The position numbers and the translations under genes are program-made. This document shows positions 50,482 to 59,270 of a DNA stretch of 64,000 nucleotides, one piece after another (within the stretch, counting starts at the first letter, position 1; every line of letters begins with the position of its first letter). The DNA comes from Pseudomonas psychrophila HA-4 (GTDB lineage Bacteria; Pseudomonadota; Gammaproteobacteria; Pseudomonadales; Pseudomonadaceae): assembly GCF_000282975.1 (NCBI RefSeq), contig NZ_ALJC01000107.1, positions 62,001-126,000 of the forward strand, read 5' to 3'. A model generated the notes under the pieces. The model did no database searches, was not told the DNA's origin, and saw only the letters and a list, made by a program, of their open reading frames with translations.

Positions 50482-51636
50482 ATGTCATCTAATAAGACCC
50501 TCGCTCTGGCTCTTTGCCTGGCTATTACTGGTTGCGCACAAACTCCACAGAATGACGCCGAGAGTGGCCACAAATGGTGGCAATTTGGGTCGTCTGATGC
50601 GGCCCCGACTTCTGCGGACAAGAACGCCAGCGCCTCGGCCAAGCCAGCGGACACTAAAGTAACCCCTCCTGTCGCTAAAGCTGCCCCGACTCCGGCGCCA
50701 GCCCCTGCTGCGGCCCCGGTTGCTGCTGCCACTCAAACCAAAGACAGCGGTTCTAGCTGGTGGCCTTTTGGTTCTGACTCCTCTAAGAAGGACGCTCCGG
50801 CTGAAAAACAACCGGTTGTTGCCAAGGTGGCTACTGCACCTGCTGGCGGTGCGAGCACTTCAAAAAACTGGTGGTGGCCATTTGGCGGTGATGACAAAAG
50901 CACCAAGGTGGCACCTGTTGGCGTGATCCCGATGCCGGATCCGAAAATCACTCAGGCTTGGCTTGACGAATACGAGCCGCGTCTGCGCGTTGCGATCAAA
51001 GACAGTAACTTGCAACTGGAACGCCGCGAGAATTTGCTGGTGATCGTGGCCCTGGCTGATAGCTCATTCAAAGCCACTCGCCCTGATTTGCTGATGCCTT
51101 CCATGCTTGGCCCGTTCACTCGCGTTGCAAAAGTGGTCGAAGGTGATCCTAAAACGGCCGTGCTGGTGCTTGGCCATGCTGACTCCTCGGGCGCCATGGC
51201 GACCAACACGCGCTTGAGCCTAGACCGCGCCAAGTCGGTTGCTGCGATCTTCCGCATGAGCGGTTTGCAAGGCAACCGTCTGACTCTGCGCGGTATGGGT
51301 TCAGTGATGCCGCGTGCGGCTAACGACAGTAACGAAGGCCGTGCATTGAACCGCCGTGTTGAAATCATGATGACCCCGCAAGTGACCATGCTGGCGCTGG
51401 TCAGCAAGTACAGCCAGCCTGCGCTGACGCCAGAAGAACTGGTAGCGGTACAACCGGCTGTTGCGCCATCGGCTATCGCCAAGAAGGGCGCTACACCGGT
51501 TGCCAAAAAGACAACAGTCGCCAAAAAAGCCGCACCGGCTAAAAAAGCAGTGAAGCCTGCACCCGCCAAAAAATCGGAAGTGGCTAAAGCCGCTACTGAT
51601 AAAAAGGTTGCTGCCAACGATCAAACCAAGAACTGA
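50482..51636 (+). CDS. OmpA-family lipoprotein with WWxFG repeats and Lys/Ala tail
   Basis: 384 residues. Lipobox LAITGC (Cys near 18). Three WW-X-FG units (KWWQFGSSD, SWWPFGSDS, NWWWPFGGDD) are spread through an Ala/Pro-rich region (20-155). The OmpA-like peptidoglycan-binding domain is at about 205-300 (VLVLGHADSSGAMATNTRLSLDRA, ALNRRVEIMM). The last 70 residues are AKK/PAKK-type repeats, strongly basic and reminiscent of histone H1-like tails. Start MSSNKTLALAL at 50482. It should anchor the outer membrane to peptidoglycan; the tail may bind LPS, DNA or other anions (inference). Confidence 0.84.
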   Translation: MSSNKTLALALCLAITGCAQTPQNDAESGHKWWQFGSSDAAPTSADKNASASAKPADTKVTPPVAKAAPTPAPAPAAAPVAAATQTKDSGSSWWPFGSDSSKKDAPAEKQPVVAKVATAPAGGASTSKNWWWPFGGDDKSTKVAPVGVIPMPDPKITQAWLDEYEPRLRVAIKDSNLQLERRENLLVIVALADSSFKATRPDLLMPSMLGPFTRVAKVVEGDPKTAVLVLGHADSSGAMATNTRLSLDRAKSVAAIFRMSGLQGNRLTLRGMGSVMPRAANDSNEGRALNRRVEIMMTPQVTMLALVSKYSQPALTPEELVAVQPAVAPSAIAKKGATPVAKKTTVAKKAAPAKKAVKPAPAKKSEVAKAATDKKVAANDQTKN

Positions 51637-51659
51637 TTGGTTCCGGGAAGGACTGCCCC

Positions 51660-52307
51660 ATGACTCAAGCGCTGGCTAACATGCGCCGCGATTACACCCG
51701 TGACGGGTTGGCTGAGGCTCTAGCCCCGGCCGAGCCTTTCGCGCTGTTTCATCAGTGGTTCAATGACGCGGTCAAGACTGAGCAGCCTCCGGTTGAGGCC
51801 AATGCCATGACCTTGGCCACGGTAGATGCCGAAGGGCGACCGCATTGCCGGGTACTGTTGCTCAAAGGACTGGACGAACAGGGTTTTACCTTCTTCACCA
51901 ACTACACCAGCGCTAAAGGTCAGCAGTTGGCAGAGCGTCCTTTTGCCGCCATGACCTTCTTCTGGCCAACGCTTGAGCGTCAGGTGCGGATTGAAGGTGA
52001 GGTGGTCAAGGTGACGGCGCAAGAGTCCGATGCCTACTATCAGGTACGCCCGCTCGGCAGCCGGATCGGGGCTTGGGCTTCCCCGCAAAGTCAGGTCATT
52101 GCCGATCGCGATGCGCTGGCGGCGTTGCTTGCTGCCACCGAGGCGCGTTTCAGTGACAGCCAGCCACATTGCCCTGAGCACTGGGGGGGTTATCGGTTAT
52201 TGCCGCAACGTATCGAGTTTTGGCAGGGGCGCCCGAGTCGCTTGCATGACCGCCTCAACTATCGACGTGAAGGCATTGACTGGATCCGCGAGCGGTTGGC
52301 GCCATAA
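51660..52307 (+). CDS. pdxH: Pyridoxamine 5'-phosphate oxidase
   Basis: FMN enzyme (215 aa) that makes pyridoxal 5'-phosphate from PNP/PMP. Family features: MRRDYTRDGL near the N-terminus, FMN-binding HCRVLLLKGLDEQGFTFFTNYTSAKGQQL, and C-terminal PQRIEFWQGRPSRLHDRLNY with WIRERLAP at the end. Length matches E. coli PdxH (218). Starts 23 bases after the OmpA-like gene and may share its transcript. Confidence 0.97.
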   Translation: MTQALANMRRDYTRDGLAEALAPAEPFALFHQWFNDAVKTEQPPVEANAMTLATVDAEGRPHCRVLLLKGLDEQGFTFFTNYTSAKGQQLAERPFAAMTFFWPTLERQVRIEGEVVKVTAQESDAYYQVRPLGSRIGAWASPQSQVIADRDALAALLAATEARFSDSQPHCPEHWGGYRLLPQRIEFWQGRPSRLHDRLNYRREGIDWIRERLAP

Positions 52308-52502
52308 CACCGCAATAAACAACGGCAGCGTGTAAGGCAAAACGGCTTTTTACGCGCTACCCTTGTTCACAGTTTTCAAGCGCCTGTCCGGCACAGCGTG
52401 TCTGTACCCGCGCTGAATAAAGGCTACTTTTATCTGCGCTGTGCGGTGACAGGCACCCGGTTGCAGAGTTTAATGAATCCCTGATCTTTTGGAGTTGATC
52501 CT

Positions 52503-52967
52503 ATGCGTAAGACCGTACTGTTAGTTGCAGCTTTTTCGACCATGACAGTTTTGCTGGGCGGTTGCGCTTCGAACTTGAGCGGCGACACTTACTCGCGTGA
52601 TGAAGCGCGACGCGTACAAACGGTCCGTATGGGCACCATCGAGTCCCTGCGTCCGGTACAAATTGAAGGCACCAAGACTCCAATCGGCGCCGCTGCGGGT
52701 GCTGTGGTGGGTGGCGTGGGTGGTAGCGCCATCGGTGGCGGCCGTGGCAGCATCGTGACCGCTGTGATCGGCGCCGTGGCGGGCGGTCTGCTGGGTTCGG
52801 CAGCTGAGTCAGGCCTGACCAAGACCCAAGGCGTAGAAATTACGGTACGTGAAGATGACGGCAGCACCCGTGCCTATGTGCAGCAGGTTCAAGAGAACGA
52901 AATCTTCCGCGTTGGCCAGCGTGTTCGCATCATGACCGTTGATGGCACCAGCCGCGTCAGTGGCTAA
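52503..52967 (+). CDS. Glycine-zipper outer membrane lipoprotein (SlyB/Pcp-like)
   Basis: 154 residues. Lipobox VLLGGC (Cys near 21). A glycine-zipper region at about 60-100 (GAAAGAVVGGVGGSAIGGG, AVIGAVAGGLLGSAAE) should form a membrane hairpin, followed by a small beta domain (VEITVREDDGSTRAYVQQV). It resembles SlyB, which stabilises outer membrane proteins under stress. Single gene with its own terminator. Confidence 0.9.
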   Translation: MRKTVLLVAAFSTMTVLLGGCASNLSGDTYSRDEARRVQTVRMGTIESLRPVQIEGTKTPIGAAAGAVVGGVGGSAIGGGRGSIVTAVIGAVAGGLLGSAAESGLTKTQGVEITVREDDGSTRAYVQQVQENEIFRVGQRVRIMTVDGTSRVSG

Positions 52968-52990
52968 TTCAACGCGTGTGCGTTAAAACA

Positions 52991-53025
52991 AAACCCCGAT
53001 CAGTGCGAGCTGATCGGGGTTTTTT
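52991..53025. terminator. Bidirectional terminator
   Basis: AAACCCCGATCAG - 6-base loop - CTGATCGGGGTTTTTT; perfect stem with A and T runs between convergent genes. Confidence 0.92.
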
Positions 53026-53066
53026 ATGCGATTCAGGAAGGCATGGTAGCGGTGGGTTGAACTGCC

Positions 53067-53666
53067 TTACGACGACCGCTTGAAGGCATGTTCGGCCCCC
53101 GAGAGCGTTGTCGCTATCTTATCTAGCAGCCCTTCTGCTGTCAGTTTTGGAACGTAACTGCCCACCAATACCACCACTAAACCCATTGCCAGCAGTGGAC
53201 GTGGGATTTTGCCCATATCGTCCTTTTTGATCGCCAGCAGGAACACGCAGGCGGCACCCGTGCCGATCAGTGCGCCAGCGATGGCTTCAGGCAGTGGATG
53301 GATGGTGTGGGCGACATAGGCGATGCTGAACCACCACGTAGCCAGCAACCCGAGGCCGAAAACTGGCCAGCGCAAGCGAGTGTCTAACTGTTGGCACAGC
53401 AGGCTTAGCATGACGGTGAACACCAAGCAGGCATTCATCGCATGGCCGCTGAACACATCAATACCTAGGTGATCGAGGCCAATCCCCCAGCCCTTGAACA
53501 GCACTTTGCTCACGGCCACGATGAAATAGGCAGAAAACAATACGCCGAGCCATAACAGGGCGATTTTCTTCGAAGCGCCAGCCCACAGCCAGACGGCAAC
53601 CACCAACGCCGCGGGGAACATGACGGAAATACTCGCGTACTGCACTATTTGATACTTGGCGTCCAT
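53067..53666 (-). CDS. PAP2-like inner membrane protein
   Basis: 199 residues with about six TM segments. VFSGHAMNA resembles PAP2 motif 2 (SGH), and AHTIHPLPEAIAGALIG resembles motif 3, with Glu where Asp is usual. The first motif (KX6RP) is not recognisable. It may be a lipid phosphatase relative with altered or lost activity. No clear operon; nhaA on the same strand lies 53 bases upstream. Confidence 0.72.
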   Translation of the reverse strand: MDAKYQIVQYASISVMFPAALVVAVWLWAGASKKIALLWLGVLFSAYFIVAVSKVLFKGWGIGLDHLGIDVFSGHAMNACLVFTVMLSLLCQQLDTRLRWPVFGLGLLATWWFSIAYVAHTIHPLPEAIAGALIGTGAACVFLLAIKKDDMGKIPRPLLAMGLVVVLVGSYVPKLTAEGLLDKIATTLSGAEHAFKRSS

Positions 53667-53718
53667 GTTTCACTCGTTTAGCGGTTGAATCGCAATAGGG
53701 GCAACATTAAAGCGTCGG

Positions 53719-54900
53719 TCAGGCGTCAGCTTGTTTGCGACTGAAGAAGGCGGTGACGGTGTAGCCAATCAAGGCAGCCAGAATTGAGCCCGTCAGGATA
53801 CCCATGCGGTCCATGCCCACGTAGTCGCTGCTGCCCGGCACAAACGCCAGTGAGCCAACGAACAGGCTCATGGTGAAGCCGATACCGCACAAAATTGCCA
53901 CGCCAAACAACTGGCCCCAGTTTGCGCCGGTCGGTAATGCCGCAAGGCCGGTTTTGATGGCGAACCAGGTGAGGCCAAACACACCCACGGTTTTACCGAT
54001 CAGCAAGCCAGCGGCAATCCCCAACGGTACGTGGTGTACAAAGCTGTGCACATTGACGCCCGTGAACGATAGGCCTGCATTGGCAAAGGCAAACAGCGGC
54101 AGAATGGCGTAAGCCACCCAAGGGTGCAGAGCGTGCTCAATGGTCATTAACGGTGAAGGCTCGGAGTTTTTGGTCCGCAGTGGTATGCAGAACGCCAACG
54201 TCACACCTGCCAGCGTGGCGTGGACGCCGCTTTTGAGCACGCAGACCCATAGAATAAGGCCGATGATCATATAAGGCGCGACCTTGATCACGCCCATGCG
54301 GTTCATCAGGATGAGCACCACCAAACACGCCGCGGCCAGTAGCAATGAGACACCGGACAATTCGCTGGAGTAGAACACCGCAATTACGATGATGGCGCCC
54401 AGATCGTCGATGATTGCCAGTGTCATCAGAAACAGTTTGAGCGAGACAGGTACCCGCTTGCCCAGCAAGGCTAGTACGCCGAGGGCGAAAGCGATGTCGG
54501 TGGCCATGGGGATCGCCCAGCCGTCGAGGGCGTCCGGGAAGTCCCGGTTGAGGTACCAGTAGATAAGCGCCGGAACCACCATTCCGCCCACCGCCGCCGC
54601 ACCGGGCAGTACTACCTGTGAGGGCTTGGATAAATGGCCTTCGAGCACTTCGCGTTTGACCTCAAGGCCAATCAGCAGAAAGAACAAGGCCATCAGGCCA
54701 TCGTTGATCCACAGGAGCGAAGGTTTGGCAATTTGAAGAGCACCAATCTGCACGGCTACAGGTACATCCAGAAAGGCCGTGTAGTAGTGCGAAAGCGGGG
54801 AGTTGTTGATGATCAACGCCAGAGCCGCAGCCGCAATCAGCAGCAGACCGCTGGCAGCTTCCATCTGAAAAAAACGAGTGAAAGTGCTACGCAGAGGCAA
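53719..54900 (-). CDS. nhaA: Na+/H+ antiporter NhaA
   Basis: Inner membrane antiporter (393 aa) that exports sodium and keeps cytoplasmic pH. Twelve or so TM segments. The paired Asp site is visible in IIDDLGAIIVIA, and the N-terminal PLRSTFTRFFQMEAASGLLL and GGMVVPALIYW are typical. The start is placed at a TTG (54900) with GGAGAG 6 bases upstream, where NhaA proteins begin; an upstream in-frame start at 54936 adds 12 unrelated residues. The upstream 240 bases are AT-rich near the gene and end in a REP element. Confidence 0.92.
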   Translation of the reverse strand: MPLRSTFTRFFQMEAASGLLLIAAAALALIINNSPLSHYYTAFLDVPVAVQIGALQIAKPSLLWINDGLMALFFLLIGLEVKREVLEGHLSKPSQVVLPGAAAVGGMVVPALIYWYLNRDFPDALDGWAIPMATDIAFALGVLALLGKRVPVSLKLFLMTLAIIDDLGAIIVIAVFYSSELSGVSLLLAAACLVVLILMNRMGVIKVAPYMIIGLILWVCVLKSGVHATLAGVTLAFCIPLRTKNSEPSPLMTIEHALHPWVAYAILPLFAFANAGLSFTGVNVHSFVHHVPLGIAAGLLIGKTVGVFGLTWFAIKTGLAALPTGANWGQLFGVAILCGIGFTMSLFVGSLAFVPGSSDYVGMDRMGILTGSILAALIGYTVTAFFSRKQADA

Positions 54901-55069
54901 GGTGGCTCTCCATCGAGTAGTTAGAAGGTGCAACACCCTAACCTGTGCGGATAGTTGTTAAAACAAAAAATATATTCTTTATTGTTATAAGCAACGGTTT
55001 GATTCCACGTCGCTCAAGAGATTAGCAGCTGTGCATCAACGTCAGTCAGTAAAGGATGAGCAGGCCCTT

Positions 55070-55130
55070 GTAGTGAGCTGGCTCGCGATCTTCTAAACGA
55101 TCAAAAGATCGCGAGCCAGCTCGCTCTTAC
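55070..55130. repeat. REP-type palindrome
   Basis: GTAGTGAGCTGGCTCGCGATC pairs with GATCGCGAGCCAGCTCGCTCTTAC (one or two mismatches at the ends) around ATCAAAA. A member of the 3041 family with the arm variant GAGCTGGCTCGCG; located 9 bases after the flavoprotein stop. Confidence 0.88.
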
Positions 55131-55139
55131 GGGGTCTGC

Positions 55140-56750
55140 TTATGCGTCGATACCGAGGATGTCGCGTGCCACGGCTTCAGCAATGCGGATACCGTCGACA
55201 CCGGCCGACATGATACCTCCGGCATAACCTGCGCCTTCACCCGCGGGGAACAGGCCTTTGACGTTAAGGCTCTGCATGGATGCATCACGGGTCATGCGCA
55301 GTGGCGACGAGGTGCGGGTTTCGATGCCGGTCAGCACAGCGTCGTGCATCGAGAAACCGCGAATCTGCTTCTCGAACGCAGGCAGTGCTTCGCGAATGGC
55401 GTCAATGGCGTAGGCCGGCAAGGCCAGCGCCAAATCACCCAGGGAAACCCCCGGCTTATAAGAGGGCTCAACGCTGCCCAGCGCTGTCGACGGTTTGCCG
55501 GCGATAAAGTCGCCAACCAGCTGCGCGGGGGCTTCGTAGTTGCTGCCACCCAGCACATACGCGTGAGCTTCGAGTTGCTCTTGCAACTCGATGCCGGCCA
55601 GCGGCCCGCCCGGATAGTCTTCTGGTGTGATGCCGACCACGATGCCGGAGTTGGCATTGCGTTCATTGCGCGAGTATTGGCTCATGCCGTTAGTGACAAC
55701 GCGGCCCGGCTCGCTGGTGGCGGCCACGACGGTGCCGCCTGGGCACATGCAGAAGCTGTAGACCGAACGCCCGTTTTTGGCGTGGTGCACCAGTTTGTAG
55801 TCGGCAGCGCCCAGTTTAGGGTGGCCGGCGTATTTGCCTAGGCGCGCACTGTCGATCAGCGATTGCGGGTGTTCAATTCGGAAACCGACCGAGAAGGGCT
55901 TGGCTTCCATGTACACGCCACGGCCGTGGAGCATGCGGAACGTGTCGCGAGCACTGTGGCCCAGCGCCAAGATCACGTGGCGTGCGTTCAGTTGTTCGCC
56001 GTCGGCAAGCATGACGCCTGTCAGTTGCCCGTCTTCAATCAGCACGTCAGTCACGCGCTGTTGAAAACGCACTTCGCCACCCAGCGCGATGATCTGCTGA
56101 CGCATGTTTTCGACCACGCCAGTGAGGCGGAATGTGCCGATGTGCGGTTTGCTGACGTAGAGGATCTCTTCGGGGGCGCCCGCTTTGACAAACTCGTGCA
56201 GCACTTTGCGGCCATGGTGTTTCGGGTCTTTGATCTGGCTGTAAAGTTTGCCGTCAGAGAATGTCCCTGCGCCGCCTTCACCAAACTGCACGTTGGACTC
56301 AGGGTTGAGCACGTTTTTACGCCACAGGCCCCATGTGTCTTTGGTGCGCTGGCGCACTTCGGTACCGCGCTCAAGGATGATCGGTTTGAAGCCCATTTGT
56401 GCCAGCAGCAGCCCGGCGAAAATACCGCATGGGCCAAAGCCCACCACAATCGGGCGTTCATTCAAATCGTGCGGGGCCTGGCCGACGACTTTGTAGCTGA
56501 CATCCGGCGCCGGATTGACGTTACGGTCATCGGCAAATTTAGTGAGCAGCGTGGCTTCATCGCGTACAGAGAGGTCGATGGTGTAGATGAAGCACAATTC
56601 GGAGGTTTTTTTACGCGCATCGTAGCTGCGCTTAAACAAGGTGAAATCGAGCAGATCATCGCTGGCGATGCCCAGGCGCTGCACGATGGCAGGGCGCAGG
56701 TCTTCTTCGGGATGGTCGATCGGCAACTTGAGTTCGGTGATTCGTAACAT
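55140..56750 (-). CDS. FAD-dependent oxidoreductase of unknown substrate
   Basis: 536 residues. A ferredoxin-like N-terminal part (1-95; MLRITELKLPIDHPEEDLRPAI) is followed by an FAD-binding Rossmann motif VVGFGPCGIFAGLLLAQMGFKPIILERG near 103. FGEGGAGTFSDGKLYSQIKDP and the C-terminal GLFPAGEGAGYAGGIMSAGVDGIRIAEAV are typical of this large COG2509-like family. Cytoplasmic, without signal peptide. It is widespread in bacteria but I know of no defined reaction. Single gene. Confidence 0.88.
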   Translation of the reverse strand: MLRITELKLPIDHPEEDLRPAIVQRLGIASDDLLDFTLFKRSYDARKKTSELCFIYTIDLSVRDEATLLTKFADDRNVNPAPDVSYKVVGQAPHDLNERPIVVGFGPCGIFAGLLLAQMGFKPIILERGTEVRQRTKDTWGLWRKNVLNPESNVQFGEGGAGTFSDGKLYSQIKDPKHHGRKVLHEFVKAGAPEEILYVSKPHIGTFRLTGVVENMRQQIIALGGEVRFQQRVTDVLIEDGQLTGVMLADGEQLNARHVILALGHSARDTFRMLHGRGVYMEAKPFSVGFRIEHPQSLIDSARLGKYAGHPKLGAADYKLVHHAKNGRSVYSFCMCPGGTVVAATSEPGRVVTNGMSQYSRNERNANSGIVVGITPEDYPGGPLAGIELQEQLEAHAYVLGGSNYEAPAQLVGDFIAGKPSTALGSVEPSYKPGVSLGDLALALPAYAIDAIREALPAFEKQIRGFSMHDAVLTGIETRTSSPLRMTRDASMQSLNVKGLFPAGEGAGYAGGIMSAGVDGIRIAEAVARDILGIDA

Positions 56751-56868
56751 GACTGAGTCCAGTATCGGGGCCAGGTAAACCCCGGCAGCCTTTTGCGAAC
56801 CGGGGATTATAAGCGGCTTCGACCCCGAGGGTCAGGGTAAAACTGCAATCTGTGGTTACAGTTGTCGC

Positions 56869-57543
56869 TTAGTCGTTACGTGCGCCGCCGAAATAGCCGC
56901 AACCGCGTTGAACCTGACCATTGACTCGCAGTTCGGCTGCCAGGTGCTGCACGCTGCCATTAACGCTGTCGGTGCAGCGCTGCGGGGCGACCCACAACTC
57001 AATCCGCTGATTGTTGGCTTCGGTAGACAGCGAGAAGCGACCATCACCGACTTGCTCTTCTACATAAGGCAGTGCCAGGTCTGGCTGGCCTTCACGTTTG
57101 AGCACCATGCCTTTGCCTCCCGCTTGTACTTCCCACGCAGGCCCGTTGCCGCTGGCGTTGACGGTCTGTTGTTTGAAGTTAGGGTCTTGGCAGGCAGAAC
57201 TGCTGCGTTCTAGGCGGTACAGCTGCTGCACCTGTACTTCGCCGTTGGCGTCGGAGGCTTTGGCGGTGACAAAACGGCCACGAATATCGGCGAACAGCTT
57301 GCCTGGCTTGTCAGGCATATCCGTCGCGTCTTGTACGAGCGTGGTTGTGGCACCGTCACGCACTTCATAGCGCTGTTGTCCGACGCACGGTTGGAAAATC
57401 AGTTGGCCATTGGATGAAACCAGCTCGCCTTGCAAGCGGGTCAGCCCGGCGTTGGTATCGGCAGGTTTGCTGTTGAACATTTGGCAGCCCGCGAACACGG
57501 GCAACAGAGCGACTAGAGCGAGGGAACGGGCAGCGCGCATCAT
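56869..57543 (-). CDS. META-like lipoprotein (COG3650 type)
   Basis: 224 residues. Lipobox PVFAGC (Cys near 20). The body has RYEVRDGATTTLVQDATDMPDKPGKLFADIRG and a C-terminal DSVNGSVQHLAAELRVNGQVQRGCGYFGG, like COG3650 envelope lipoproteins; function unknown. The N-terminal copper/stress HslJ-like META fold is possible. AGGAG lies upstream of two adjacent ATGs (57543/57540). Confidence 0.82.
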   Translation of the reverse strand: MMRAARSLALVALLPVFAGCQMFNSKPADTNAGLTRLQGELVSSNGQLIFQPCVGQQRYEVRDGATTTLVQDATDMPDKPGKLFADIRGRFVTAKASDANGEVQVQQLYRLERSSSACQDPNFKQQTVNASGNGPAWEVQAGGKGMVLKREGQPDLALPYVEEQVGDGRFSLSTEANNQRIELWVAPQRCTDSVNGSVQHLAAELRVNGQVQRGCGYFGGARND

Positions 57544-57640
57544 TGGGACTCCTGACTAATGCCGCCACGTTACTTAGGCTTGCTCTGCATCACAAGCCTA
57601 AACCCATCGCCGCCTTGAGCCGCGGCGACAGGATTTGGAA

Positions 57641-58240
57641 TTAGCCCACCTGATAGGTTTGCCCGGTCTGCAGGCCTTCGACGCTTTTGGCGTAGGCCAG
57701 CGCCACGTCGGCACCTGAAACCGGTTTGAAGCCGCGGAAGTATGGCGCGTACTTATCCATGGCTTCTGCCAGTACGGTTGGGCTGACCGAGTTCACCCGC
57801 AGGCCGCGTGGCAATTCGATGGCCGCCGCCCGGACAAAGCCGTCGAGCGCAGCATTGACCAGTGCTGCCGAGCTGCCAGTGCGAATGGGCTCGCGGTCAA
57901 TGACTCCGCTGGTGAAGGTGAACGACGCATTGTCGTTGGCGTACTCACGCCCGATTAGCAGCAAGTTGACCTGGCCCATCAGTTTGTCCTGCAACCCCAA
58001 GGCAAAATCGGTTTCGCTCATGTCGGCCAAGGGTACGAAGTTGACGTTGCCAGCCGCGCAGACCAGTGCGTCAAAGCGCCCGGTCTGTTCGAACAATAAG
58101 CGAATCGAAGCACTGTCACTGATATCAACCTGAAAATCGCCGCTTTTGCGGCCAATCCGCACGATCTCGTGGCGCGCCGAGAGCTCGCGATCAATGGCTG
58201 AACCGAGGGTGCCGTTAGCGCCGATCAACAGGATTTTCAT
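57641..58240 (-). CDS. Short-chain dehydrogenase/reductase
   Basis: 199 residues, a short SDR. The NAD(P)-binding motif ILLIGANGTLGSAI is at residues 3-16 and DALVCAAGNVNFV is the NNAG-like motif. The usual YXXXK active site is not evident; FTSGVIDREPIRTGSSAALVNAALDGF lies in its place, as in the COG0702/YwnB-like short SDRs. Substrate unknown. It is divergent from a LysR gene 104 bases away, the probable regulator. Confidence 0.87.
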   Translation of the reverse strand: MKILLIGANGTLGSAIDRELSARHEIVRIGRKSGDFQVDISDSASIRLLFEQTGRFDALVCAAGNVNFVPLADMSETDFALGLQDKLMGQVNLLLIGREYANDNASFTFTSGVIDREPIRTGSSAALVNAALDGFVRAAAIELPRGLRVNSVSPTVLAEAMDKYAPYFRGFKPVSGADVALAYAKSVEGLQTGQTYQVG

Positions 58241-58344
58241 TGGGTATTCCTTGAATGAGGAGGTGTAGGCTCAGTCTAGTAGTGGTTTTTGCAGGCGATA
58301 AGCGCACTAATAGGCAACCTTTGGTTTTTATATGGAAACAATCC

Positions 58345-59229
58345 ATGAGCGAGATGGATGACCTGGCGGCGTTTGCGGTGTTGGTCGATGCAGGGAGTTT
58401 TACCTTGGCAGCTCAACAGTTGGGGTGCAGTAAAGGGCAATTGTCCAAACGCATCAGTCAGTTGGAGTCCCAGTTCTCAGTGGTATTGCTGCATCGCACG
58501 ACACGACGCTTGAGCCTGACTGCTGCGGGCGCTGCCTTACTGCCGCAAGCGCAGGCGCTGGTCGTGCAAGTGGAGAGGGCGCGACAGGCGTTGGCCCGGC
58601 TCAAGGACGACATAGCGGGGCCGGTCCGGCTGACCGTGCCAGTGTCGCTGGGCGAAACCTTTTTTGACGCCTTGCTGCTGGAATTCTCACGCGACTATCC
58701 GCGGGTACAGATTGAGCTGGAGCTGAACAACAGTTACCGCGACTTGTCGCGTGAGGGGTTTGACCTGGCGATTCGATCAGAGGTGGGCAGCAGTGAGCGG
58801 CTGGTGGCGAAATTGGTTCTCAACTGGCATGAAATAACCTGCGCCAGCCCCGCTTATCTTGAGCAATACGGCGAGCCGACAACGCCCGCGCGATTGGTTG
58901 AACATCGCTGCCTGCTTAACAGCCATTACAGCGGTCGCGAAGAGTGGCAATACCACCAGCAGCATGAACTGCATAAGGTGCGGGTGTCGGGACCGTTTGC
59001 CAGTAATCACTACAGCTTGTTGAAAAAAGCCGCGTTGATCGGCGCGGGTATCGCACGTTTGCCGTCCTACATGCTCCAGGCTGAATTGGCAGACGGGCGT
59101 TTGCGCGAATTACTGCTCAACTACCAGACGCGCAGCAACCCGATGTACCTGGTGCATCCCTACCAAGGCGGCTTGCCCAAGCGCACGCAAGTACTGGCGG
59201 ATTATCTGGTGCAGTGGTTTAAACAATGA
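58345..59229 (+). CDS. LysR-family regulator
   Basis: 294 residues. The N-terminal winged helix is at 5-63 (FAVLVDAGSFTLAAQQLGCSKGQLSKRISQLE) and the effector domain from about 90 (GPVRLTVPVSLGETFFDALL). It resembles the CrgA/YhjC-type LTTR group that often controls an adjacent divergent oxidoreductase. Start MSEMDDLAAFAV at 58345 with GGAAA upstream; in-frame codons back to 58255 lie in the divergent promoter. Probable target: the SDR gene. Confidence 0.9.
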   Translation: MSEMDDLAAFAVLVDAGSFTLAAQQLGCSKGQLSKRISQLESQFSVVLLHRTTRRLSLTAAGAALLPQAQALVVQVERARQALARLKDDIAGPVRLTVPVSLGETFFDALLLEFSRDYPRVQIELELNNSYRDLSREGFDLAIRSEVGSSERLVAKLVLNWHEITCASPAYLEQYGEPTTPARLVEHRCLLNSHYSGREEWQYHQQHELHKVRVSGPFASNHYSLLKKAALIGAGIARLPSYMLQAELADGRLRELLLNYQTRSNPMYLVHPYQGGLPKRTQVLADYLVQWFKQ

Positions 59230-59254
59230 AAAACGGCCCCGAAGGGCCGTTTTT
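59230..59254. terminator. Terminator after LysR gene
   Basis: AAAACGGCCC-CGAA-GGGCCGTTTTT; compact hairpin with A and T runs between convergent lysR and livF. Confidence 0.9.
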
Positions 59255-59270
59255 GTAGGACAGGGCAGGG

